Source of the DNA: Acidimicrobiia bacterium
Lineage (GTDB): Bacteria; Actinomycetota; Acidimicrobiia; Acidimicrobiales; AC-14
Direction of reading: 5' to 3'
Assembly (NCBI GenBank): GCA_019243595.1
Contig: JAFAUA010000491.1
Location: forward strand, 1 to 13,009
DNA: 13,009 nt
Shown here piece by piece: positions 1 through 6,347 of this stretch. Made by a program: the position numbers and the translations under genes. Every line of letters begins with the position of its first letter. The first letter of the stretch is position 1. A model generated the notes under the pieces. It was not told where the DNA came from. It searched no databases and saw only the letters and a program-made list of their open reading frames with translations.

Positions 1-1
1 G

Positions 2-1123
2 CCGGTGCCACCGCCGCCCGACATGGCCGACGTCCGCGGCCAGGACGTGGGTCGGGCGGCCGTCGAAGTGGCAGCTGCGGGCGGACATCATCTCCTGTTG
101 AGTGGGCCGCCGGGCGCCGGCAAAACGATGCTCGCTCGGCGTTTGCCTGGGCTCCTCCCACCGCTCGATCGCGACGACTCGCTGGTCGCCACGCGCGTCC
201 ACTCGGCGGCCAGTCTGCCGTTGCCCGAAGGCGTTGTGACCCGGGCGCCGTTCCGGGCGCCGCACCACGGCGCCTCGCTGGTGTCGCTGATCGGCGGCGG
301 CTCGGGATGGATGTGTCCGGGCGAAGTCAGCCTCAGCCACGCCGGCGTCCTTTTCCTCGACGAGATGGGTGAGTTCCCGACCGCCGTTCTCGACTCGTTG
401 CGCCAGCCGCTCGAGGACGGCGCCGTGCGGATCTGTCGGGCCAAGGCGTCGGTCTCCTTTCCGGCTCGCTTCCTCCTGGTCGGCGCCACCAATCTGTGCC
501 CGTGCGGTCGCGGCGACGACGGCGGGTGTCGGTGCAGTTCGGTGTCGCGCGCCCGCTACATCCGGCGTTTCTCGGGCCCGCTCCTCGACCGGTTCGACCT
601 GCGCGTGGTCGTCACCAAGCCCGACGTCGATGACCTGCTGCGCGGCGGACAGGGGGAGACGACGGCAACGGTCGCCGAGCGCGTCGCCGAGGCGCGGCGC
701 CGGGCCCGCGAGCGCGGCGTGCGGTGCAATGCCGAGCTGCCCGCCCGGCTGCTCGAGCACTCGGTGCCGTTGACACCGGCCGCGTCGAGCCTGCTGGAGC
801 ACAAGCTGCGCACCAACGGGCTCGGCGCCCGCGGCCTACACCGCGTCAAGCGCGTCGCCCGCACCCTTGCCGACCTCGCCGGTGAGGGCGGCGTCGTAGG
901 AGAGGAGCACGTGTGCCTCGCGCTCGGCCTGCGGGCCGAGCCGCGCCTGGGGATGGGCAATGGTGAGCGAGGAGGCGTACGCGCAGGCGGGAGTCGCCGT
1001 CCATGTGCTCGGCGAGGAGAGCTATCCATCAGCGCTCGCCGAGGACCACGAAGCTCCGGCCGTGCTGTTCAGCATCGGCGACCTCGCCGCCCTCGATGGT
1101 CCCCGCGTTGCCATCGTCGGTAG
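2..1123 (+). CDS. comM: ComM/YifB family Mg-chelatase-like AAA+ ATPase (5' end outside window)
   Basis: ComM is a hexameric AAA+ helicase-like ATPase that promotes branch migration of transforming DNA during natural transformation. Numbering from the GTG at base 5, Walker A (GPPGAGKT) is at residues 34-41 and Walker B (VLFLDE) at 115-120. The family's cysteine cluster (NLCPCG...CRC; C165, C167, C175, C177) follows, then SGPLLDRFDL at 190-199 and the Mg-chelatase C-terminal domain ending near ALGLR (about residue 310). The frame is open to the left edge and the N-terminal Lon-protease-like domain is missing, so the gene starts upstream; the GTG at 5 is not the start. The 3' end is odd. After ALGLR the frame continues for about 60 Arg/Gly/Ser-rich residues to a TAG at 1121, overlapping dprA by 164 nt. 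That tail looks like out-of-frame translation, so a small indel near 930-960 may have removed the true stop; a TGA in another frame lies at 964. Identity is secure; the 3' boundary is not. Confidence 0.93.
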   Translation, partial: PVPPPPDMADVRGQDVGRAAVEVAAAGGHHLLLSGPPGAGKTMLARRLPGLLPPLDRDDSLVATRVHSAASLPLPEGVVTRAPFRAPHHGASLVSLIGGGSGWMCPGEVSLSHAGVLFLDEMGEFPTAVLDSLRQPLEDGAVRICRAKASVSFPARFLLVGATNLCPCGRGDDGGCRCSSVSRARYIRRFSGPLLDRFDLRVVVTKPDVDDLLRGGQGETTATVAERVAEARRRARERGVRCNAELPARLLEHSVPLTPAASSLLEHKLRTNGLGARGLHRVKRVARTLADLAGEGGVVGEEHVCLALGLRAEPRLGMGNGERGGVRAGGSRRPCARRGELSISARRGPRSSGRAVQHRRPRRPRWSPRCHRR

Positions 1124-1883
1124 CCGTCGGTGCACGCGCGACGGCCGCGAAGTCGCCTTCGAGCTGGGCCGCGACCTCGCGCGCCAAGGCGTTCGTGTGG
1201 TGTCGGGCTTGGCGCTCGGCATTGACGGCGCCGCTCACCTCGGCGTTCTCGCTGCCGGCGACGGCGCCGCTCCTCCGGTTGCCGTCGTCGGCAGCGGGCT
1301 CGACGTTGTGTACCCGCGCCCGCACGAACGACTCTGGCGCCAGGTCGGCGAGGCCGGTCTCTTGCTTTCGGAGGCGCCGTTGGGCGCCCGCCCCGAGCCC
1401 TGGAGATTCCCAGCCCGCAACCGCATCCTCGCCGCCCTGGCCGACGTGGTCGTGGTCGTCGAGTCGCGCTTCAAGGGCGGATCGGCCCACACCGTTAGAG
1501 CGGCAGATCAGCGCGGCGTCCCTGTGATGGCTGTTCCCGGTTCCGTCCGCAGCGAGGCCTCGTCGTACACCAACGAGCTGCTCGTCAGCGGATCGCCGCC
1601 CGCCCGCGACGCCGAGGACATTCTCGTCGCCCTCGACCTTCTGGGCCGGGGGCCGGCACGGCGCTGCGCCACAACCGCCGCGCCCGACGCGCTGCCTTCC
1701 CCCAACGACCCCGGCCAGGCCGCCCTCCTCGAGGCGATGGGCTGGCTGGCGGCGAGCCTCGTCGTTCGCACCGCCCTCACTCCGGGCCAGGCCAGCGTCG
1801 CGGCCCACCTCGAGATGGGCGGCTGGGTCGTCGGTCAGGCCGGGTGGTGGGAGCAGGTCAGAAGGGAGGTATCGGCGAAGTGA
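960..1883 (+). CDS. dprA: DNA-processing protein DprA (short N-terminus)
   Basis: DprA binds incoming single-stranded DNA and loads RecA in natural transformation, which fits its place directly after comM. The 307-residue product shows the Rossmann-like core: VGSRR at 53-57, SGLALGIDGAAH at 82-93, VVGSGLDVVYP at 109-119, FPARNRI at 150-156, the GGSAHT segment at 173-178 and VPGS at 192-195. Residues about 252-300 sit where the winged-helix domain normally lies but are weakly conserved. The ATG at 960 is followed at once by a GTG, and either could start. The N-terminal SAM/helix-hairpin-helix region of about 70-80 residues seen in most DprA proteins is absent: MVSEEAYAQ runs straight into the segment that precedes the core (AGVAVHVLGEESYP). 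Its 5' end lies inside the extended comM frame. Identity is certain; full function is less so. Confidence 0.95.
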   Translation: MVSEEAYAQAGVAVHVLGEESYPSALAEDHEAPAVLFSIGDLAALDGPRVAIVGSRRCTRDGREVAFELGRDLARQGVRVVSGLALGIDGAAHLGVLAAGDGAAPPVAVVGSGLDVVYPRPHERLWRQVGEAGLLLSEAPLGARPEPWRFPARNRILAALADVVVVVESRFKGGSAHTVRAADQRGVPVMAVPGSVRSEASSYTNELLVSGSPPARDAEDILVALDLLGRGPARRCATTAAPDALPSPNDPGQAALLEAMGWLAASLVVRTALTPGQASVAAHLEMGGWVVGQAGWWEQVRREVSAK

Positions 1884-1889
1884 GACCTC

Positions 1890-3431
1890 GTGCGCTGGGT
1901 CACAAAGCTCGTCGCTGTCGTTTTCGGAGCAGCCACCCTCGCGGTGCCCGCTGCCGCCCGTGGCGCGCCCTCCTCCCAGGCTCGCCTGTCGCCACTGCAC
2001 GTCGTACATGGTTCCGCTGCGCGCATCGAGGACGCGCAACGCCGGCAGGTGCTCTTACGTGGTGTCAACACCAACCAGCTGGGCGACTATTACACGGCCG
2101 ATCCCGCGCTGCCGTCCACCGTGCCGCTGACCGAGGACGACTTCGCCCAGATGGCGGCCGTCGGATTCGACAGCGTGCGCCTCATCGTCCACTGGTCGCT
2201 GCTCGAGCCCAGCCGCGGCGCGTTCGACACGGCCTACCTCTCACGCGTACGCCAAGCCGTGGGCTGGGCCTCCAGCCATGGGCTGTATGTCGTGCTCGAC
2301 ATGCATCAAGACGCGTGGGGCAAGTACATCGCCACCCCGCCTGGCGAGTCATGCCCGCCGGGCCTCCAGCCCGCCGTCGGTTGGGACGGCGCCCCGCAAT
2401 GGGCGACGATCACCGACGGCCTCTCGACTTGTCGCGCGCAGCAGCGGGAGTTCTCACCCGCAGTCGCGCAGGCATTCGCGAATTTCTGGATCGATCGCGA
2501 TGGCATCCAGACCGAGCTGGTGCGGACCTGGGCCGTCTTGGCGCGCACGTTCGCCGCCAACCCAGCTGTCGCCGGCTACGACCTGCTGAACGAGCCCCAC
2601 CCCGGCCTTACCCCCGGTGCGACCGACATCGTCCTCCTTGGGCGCTACTACGACCGCACCGTCGACGCCATCCGTAGGGCCGAGCGCTCGACACGCCACG
2701 GCTTTGCCCACATCGCCTTCGTCGAGCCGTTGGACACCTGGTCGGCGGCGCCCGTCGGCGTGTCGCCGGCGCCCGCCTTCACTGCCGATCGCGAAGTCGT
2801 CTTCGCGCCCCACCTGTACGCGGAGTCCATCACCGCTGATCGCTCACTTGGCCTCGACGTCTTCACTATCCCCGGCGAGTTCGACGAGGCGCAGCGCGAA
2901 GCCGGGCGCTACGCGACCACGTTCTGGTCGGGGGAGTGGGGCTGGTTTGGCAGCAATCCCGACGCCAGCGCGCCGAAGGTCGCGGAGTACGCGGCGGAGG
3001 AGGATGCCCACCTGGTCGGTGGCGCGTGGTGGCAGTGGAAGCAGGCGTGCGGCGACCCCCACAGCCTCGGAACGCCCGGGGGGCACCCGCCGGCGCAGAC
3101 CGACAGCCTCGTCCGTCTGGCCTGTCCGTCGGACACGCCCGTCGGTATCCCCGCGAGCTTCGAGCAGATCCTGGGGCGGGCATATCCGCGCGCCGCGCCC
3201 GGCACCCTGTCGTCCCTCACGAGCGATCCCGCGACAGGCACGATGCACGTCGCCGGTGAGACGTACAAGCGGGGCGTGATCGATCTCTGGGTCCCCGCCA
3301 CTGCGAGCGTTGCCGCCCGACCGGTCGTCAGCGGCAGGAACATCAGTGGCGTGCGGATCACGGCGGTCACCGGCGGCTACCGCGTCACGGCCGTTGGGAG
3401 CGGCTCGTACGAGCTCTCCGTCACTCACTGA
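1890..3431 (+). CDS. Secreted glycoside hydrolase family 5, endoglycoceramidase-like
   Basis: This is a predicted exported beta-glycosidase of 513 residues. A Sec signal peptide is visible (MRWVTKLVAVVFGAATLAVP, then AAARGA). The GH5 TIM barrel follows at about residues 45-430, with LRGVN at 56-60, the DMHQD motif at 137-141, the acid/base glutamate in NEP (E235) and the nucleophile in SGEWG (E349), so both catalytic residues are present. A beta-rich C-terminal domain (about 440-513) resembles the GH5 C-terminal sandwich. DMHQD and the overall arrangement favour endoglycoceramidase-type members, which cut between glycan and ceramide or related glycolipids. The substrate here is inferred, and other beta-glucosides or steryl glucosides are possible. 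The GTG start lies 6 nt after the dprA stop and in the same frame. A purine-rich GAAGGGAGGT is at 1861-1870, about 19 nt upstream, longer than ideal. The gene is functionally unrelated to its neighbours. Confidence 0.9.
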   Translation: MRWVTKLVAVVFGAATLAVPAAARGAPSSQARLSPLHVVHGSAARIEDAQRRQVLLRGVNTNQLGDYYTADPALPSTVPLTEDDFAQMAAVGFDSVRLIVHWSLLEPSRGAFDTAYLSRVRQAVGWASSHGLYVVLDMHQDAWGKYIATPPGESCPPGLQPAVGWDGAPQWATITDGLSTCRAQQREFSPAVAQAFANFWIDRDGIQTELVRTWAVLARTFAANPAVAGYDLLNEPHPGLTPGATDIVLLGRYYDRTVDAIRRAERSTRHGFAHIAFVEPLDTWSAAPVGVSPAPAFTADREVVFAPHLYAESITADRSLGLDVFTIPGEFDEAQREAGRYATTFWSGEWGWFGSNPDASAPKVAEYAAEEDAHLVGGAWWQWKQACGDPHSLGTPGGHPPAQTDSLVRLACPSDTPVGIPASFEQILGRAYPRAAPGTLSSLTSDPATGTMHVAGETYKRGVIDLWVPATASVAARPVVSGRNISGVRITAVTGGYRVTAVGSGSYELSVTH

Positions 3432-3446
3432 GGCGCGTTCACCCGT

Positions 3447-3452
3447 TAGCGT
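3447..3452 (+). promoter_or_regulatory. Candidate -10 element for leaderless xerC transcript
   Basis: TAGCGT fits the actinobacterial -10 pattern TANNNT and ends 6 nt before the GTG start of the recombinase. No Shine-Dalgarno sequence is visible in the 27-nt gap after the glycosidase gene. This spacing is what a leaderless transcript would need. No convincing -35 element is seen, so the call rests on one hexamer and its position. Confidence 0.35.
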
Positions 3453-3458
3453 TGCGGT

Positions 3459-4328
3459 GTGTCCTGGCAGCAGGACGAGTTCCTGCGCTCGCTGACGGCA
3501 GCTTCCGCCAACACGGTGGCCGCTTACCGACGCGACCTGGGCGCCTTCTTCGAGTGGGCCGAACGCGGCGGCTTGACGGAGCCGTCCGCAGTCGACCGCA
3601 TTCACCTGCGCCGCTACCTCGCCTACGTCGGCACCTCCGGTCTCAGCCGCCGCACGGCCGCCCGGCGGGCGTCGGCTCTTCGCCGCTACTTCGGTTGGCT
3701 GCACCACACCGGCGCCGTCGACGCCGACCCGTCCCGCGGCCTGTCGGCGCCGAAGGGCGAGGGCCGCCTGCCCACCGTCGTCCGTCGCAGCGACCTCGAG
3801 CGCCTTCTCGAGCCGCCCGCAGGCGACGACGATGCCACCGCCGTGCGCGACCAGGCGGTTGTCGAGCTTCTCTACGGCAGTGGCCTGCGCGTCGGTGAGC
3901 TCTGCGGTCTACGCCCGGGTGACCTCGACCTGCCGAAGCGGCTGGTCGTCGTCTGGGGCAAAGGCTCCAAGCAGCGGCAGGTACCGATGAGCGAGCCGTC
4001 AGTCGACGCCGTGCAGGCGTGGCTCGCGTACGGACGCTCGGCGATGGCAACCCCCCATACACCCAGCGATGCGTTGTTCCTGAACAAGCGCGGAAAGCGC
4101 CTGACCTCGCGGGACGTGCGCCGCATTCTCGACCACCGCGCCATCAGCCCCACCCACCCCCACGCCCTGCGCCACACCTACGCCACGCACCTCCTCGACG
4201 GGGGCGCGGATCTGCGCGCCGTGCAGGAACTCCTGGGCCACGGCGATCTAGCGACCACCCAGCTGTACACTCACGTGAGCAAGGAGCGACTGCGGGCGGT
4301 ACATCAGTCCTCCCATCCCAGGGCATAA
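3459..4328 (+). CDS. xerC: XerC/XerD-family tyrosine recombinase
   Basis: Site-specific recombinase of 289 residues, the normal length for XerC/XerD, which resolve chromosome dimers at dif near the division septum. The N-terminal SAM-like core-binding domain covers about residues 1-90 ([16 protein letters not shown] at 18-33). The catalytic domain has the full set of active-site residues: R144 in [10 protein letters not shown]168 in WGKGSKQR, H235 and R238 in [14 protein letters not shown]261 in LGHGD and nucleophile Y270 in TQLYTHV. The GTG at 3459 is the start; it lacks a ribosome-binding site and may be leaderless. Only 7 nt separate its stop from the sigma-factor gene, suggesting co-transcription. 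The conserved locus, with xerC near dprA, comM and rpsB, makes it the housekeeping recombinase rather than a phage or integron integrase. The choice of xerC over xerD rests on that context. Confidence 0.93.
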   Translation: MSWQQDEFLRSLTAASANTVAAYRRDLGAFFEWAERGGLTEPSAVDRIHLRRYLAYVGTSGLSRRTAARRASALRRYFGWLHHTGAVDADPSRGLSAPKGEGRLPTVVRRSDLERLLEPPAGDDDATAVRDQAVVELLYGSGLRVGELCGLRPGDLDLPKRLVVVWGKGSKQRQVPMSEPSVDAVQAWLAYGRSAMATPHTPSDALFLNKRGKRLTSRDVRRILDHRAISPTHPHALRHTYATHLLDGGADLRAVQELLGHGDLATTQLYTHVSKERLRAVHQSSHPRA

Positions 4329-4335
4329 ACCGATC

Positions 4336-5118
4336 GTGGACGACAGCGACGCAGCAGCCATCGAACAGCTCTGGAGCGACTACAAGCGTTCCCAGTCACG
4401 CGACTCGCGCGATCGCTTGATCGTTCACTACTCGCCGCTCGTCAAGTACGTAGCCGGCCGCGTGTCCGCCGGTCTGCCCCAGAACATCGAACAGGCCGAT
4501 CTGGTCAGCTATGGGATCTTCGGGCTGATCGACGCCATCGACAAGTTCGACACCGATCGCGGCATCAAGTTCGAGACGTACGCCATCGCCCGCATCAAGG
4601 GGTCGATCATCGACGAGCTGCGCGCCATCGACTGGGTACCGCGCTCGGTCCGGGCCAAGGCCCGCTCGGTAGAGAAGGCGTACGCCAAGCTCGAGAACGA
4701 GCTGCACCGCACGCCCACCGACGCCGAGGTGGCCGGCGAGATGGGTCTCAGCGAGAACGAGCTGCACACGATCTTCAACCAGATCTCCTTCGTGGGTCTG
4801 GTCGCGCTCGACGAAATGCTGGCCGTCGGCGGCGAGCGCGGCGAGTCGACAACGCTGGGCGAGACGATCCCCGACAAGGGCGAGGGCCCGGTCGCGGCGT
4901 TCGAGGTCGAGGAGATGAAGCAGATCCTCGCCGACTCGATCAACCGCATGCCCGAGCGGGAGAAGATCGTGCTCACCCTCTACTACTACGAGGGTCTTAC
5001 GCTCGGGGAGATCGGCGAGGTTCTCGGTGTCACCGAGAGCCGGGTGTGTCAGATCCACACCAAGGCCGTGCTGCAGCTGCGCTCGAAGCTCGCCGAGCCC
5101 GAGCGCGAGCTCGCGTGA
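4336..5118 (+). CDS. whiG: RNA polymerase sigma factor, FliA/WhiG family
   Basis: Group 3 sigma factor of 260 residues, the usual length for FliA/WhiG. Region 2 spans about residues 24-100 and includes [30 protein letters not shown] and, in region 2.3-2.4, [22 protein letters not shown] followed by PRSVR. Region 3 is about 105-160 (the [18 protein letters not shown] helices). The region 4.2 helix-turn-helix is at about 221-249 ([20 protein letters not shown]). In Streptomyces the orthologue, in the same locus, drives sporulation genes; in motile bacteria the family transcribes late flagellar genes. Which regulon applies here cannot be read from the window. The GTG start lies 7 nt after the xerC stop with only a weak CAGGG upstream, so translation may depend on coupling. 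No flagellar gene or clear WhiG-type promoter is visible nearby. Confidence 0.92.
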   Translation: MDDSDAAAIEQLWSDYKRSQSRDSRDRLIVHYSPLVKYVAGRVSAGLPQNIEQADLVSYGIFGLIDAIDKFDTDRGIKFETYAIARIKGSIIDELRAIDWVPRSVRAKARSVEKAYAKLENELHRTPTDAEVAGEMGLSENELHTIFNQISFVGLVALDEMLAVGGERGESTTLGETIPDKGEGPVAAFEVEEMKQILADSINRMPEREKIVLTLYYYEGLTLGEIGEVLGVTESRVCQIHTKAVLQLRSKLAEPERELA

Positions 5119-5170
5119 TTTACCTCTAGTTCCTGTCACACCCCGCGCTGTAAGTTCACCGCCGGCGCTT

Positions 5171-5199
5171 CCCCCGCTGAGTCGTTCTGACCGCGGGGG
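5171..5199 (+). terminator. GC-rich hairpin downstream of the sigma-factor gene
   Basis: CCCCCGC (5171-5177) and GCGGGGG (5193-5199) form a perfect 7-bp stem with a 15-nt loop. It begins 53 nt after the sigma-factor stop. There is no U tract, so it would be at best a non-canonical terminator of the kind often proposed in actinobacteria. The right arm also contains the only Shine-Dalgarno-like G run in front of the decayed M23 gene, so the hairpin could instead have masked its ribosome-binding site. Confidence 0.35.
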
Positions 5200-5205
5200 T
5201 TCCCA

Positions 5206-6059
5206 ACGCGAGTCGCCGTCCTGGCGCTCGGCGTCGCTGCCCTTCTCGTCGTTTCTGTGGCACGCGCCGCACCGGCGAACGCGGGGGACCACCGGTGGCT
5301 ACGAACCGCCGGTCAGCGCGCCGGTCGCCGACCCGTTCCGACCACCGTCCACGCCGTAGGGACCGGGCAACCGTGGCATCGACTACGCCACCGCGCCGGG
5401 CACCGAGGTACGGGCCGCGGCCGACGGTGAGGTCGTATTCGCCGGGCAGGTCGGCGGCACCCTCCACGTCGTCGTTCTTCACGGCGACGGCATCCGCACC
5501 AGCGCTACTCGTTCCTGGCGTCGACCCGCGTGCAACGGGGCGACACTGTGCACCAAGGGCAGGTGCTCGGCACCACGAGCGCCCAGCCGTTTCACTTCGG
5601 GGCGCGGGCCGGCGACGCCTACGTCGACCCCGCGCTGCTCTTCACCACCGGGCCGCCGCGGGTGCGCCTGGTGCCCGACAGCGAGCGACGGCCTCAGAGC
5701 GAGTCCCGTGAACGCTCCGGCCTCCTCGACTCGCTGGTCGGTCTCGGCGGCAAGGTGGTCGATGCCGCCGGCGCGGGTGCCGACGCTGTCCAGTGGGCGG
5801 CGGGCAAGACCGGAGACGCCGGAGCGTGGGTCACAGGGACCGCGGTCGACGCCATCGGCCACCAGACGATGGCAGGGCTCGACGAGTTCCGCGCCATGGT
5901 CGACGACTGCGTCGAGAAGCTTCCGCCGGTCCAGGCGTATCACCTCCTCAAGACCGTGGCGTCGATCGTCGGCCAGGGCGACGGCACCCCCGCCGACGTC
6001 GATCCGAAGCCTGTCAAGGGTCACATCGCGGTGCTCGTCGGCGGATTGGGCTCGGGCTC
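5206..6059 (+). pseudogene. Decayed secreted M23/LytM-domain protein
   Basis: Remains of an exported LytM protein, a family that cuts or regulates the cutting of peptidoglycan cross-bridges. The protein can be read only by joining frames. It starts at ACG 5206, where ATG is expected, 6 nt after a G-rich site, followed by a signal peptide (RVAVLALGVAALLVVSVARA, then APANAG). A surplus base in the G5 run at 5283-5287 shifts into YEPPVSAPVADPFRPP. An in-frame TAG at 5357 stands where TAC (Tyr) would fit, followed by the LytM domain (GNRGIDYATAPGTEVRAAAD). A +2 or -1 shift at 5504-5506 leads to SYSFLAS and FHFGARAGDAYVDPALLF. Downstream helical sequence reaches HIAVLVGGLGSGS near 6057, which looks like the first strand and turn of an alpha/beta-hydrolase domain (inference), and there the similarity stops. 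The M23 gene is normal at this locus. Clustered sequencing errors are the main alternative, though flanking genes read cleanly. Confidence 0.8.
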
Positions 6060-6331
6060 ACGATGCTCGACCGGCACGGCCACAAACTGTGGTCGGTGCG
6101 GGTCCGCGCTGCGGTGATCCAGGATATGGCCCGGCCGCTCCGACGGCCGGTCGCCAGTACGCGGTGCCGCTCTACAACGGGAAGCTCCTGGTGGCTGCGG
6201 CCGGGCGCAGCAGCATGGTCGAGGCGCCGGGCGGGCTGGCCAACGGCGTGGCGATCGGCCCGGGCGGAGGGCTGCTGGTGTCCACCGCTCAGGGGCGCGA
6301 CGACGAGCTGGTCGCCTACGGCCCGCCCTGA
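6048..6331 (+). pseudogene. 3' fragment of a beta-propeller (PQQ/WD40-like) gene
   Basis: From about 6051 a second protein-like signal appears in a different frame from the M23 remnant: LTMLDRHGHKLWSVRVRAAV, which resembles a propeller blade (D-x-x-G-x-x-x-W). Near 6130-6145 the reading shifts again to the frame encoding QYAVPLYNGKLLVAAAG and NGVAIGPGGGLLVSTAQGRD, ending VAYGPP and a TGA at 6329-6331. With a frameshift and no start of its own, it is best read as the tail of a mostly deleted gene. The fold is suggested only by motif style; no function is claimed. It ends 16 nt before the SpoIID-domain gene. A tandem GGGCTC GGGCTC at 6048-6059 marks the point where the two remnants meet. Confidence 0.5.
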
Positions 6332-6347
6332 TCCGATAGAGGCGGAA

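Noticed and set aside
1029..2039. Reverse-strand open frame opposite dprA and the start of the glycosidase gene
   Set aside because: It spans the boundary of two clear + strand genes and has no recognisable motif.
5504..5508. Programmed frameshifting as an explanation for the split M23 frames
   Set aside because: There is no slippery heptamer or downstream structure I can see, and a lost start codon, an in-frame TAG and a second shift in the same gene cannot be explained by one recoding event.
6332..6339. TCCGATAG before the SpoIID-domain gene as a WhiG/FliA -10 box
   Set aside because: It resembles GCCGATAA, but no TAAA-type -35 lies about 15 nt upstream, and transcription would begin almost on the start codon. 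Not enough support.
5793..6347. Upstream in-frame extension of the SpoIID-domain protein
   Set aside because: The frame is open but yields Arg/Gly-rich sequence over the M23 remnant. A normal signal peptide starts only at ATG 6348, which has its own AGAGG.
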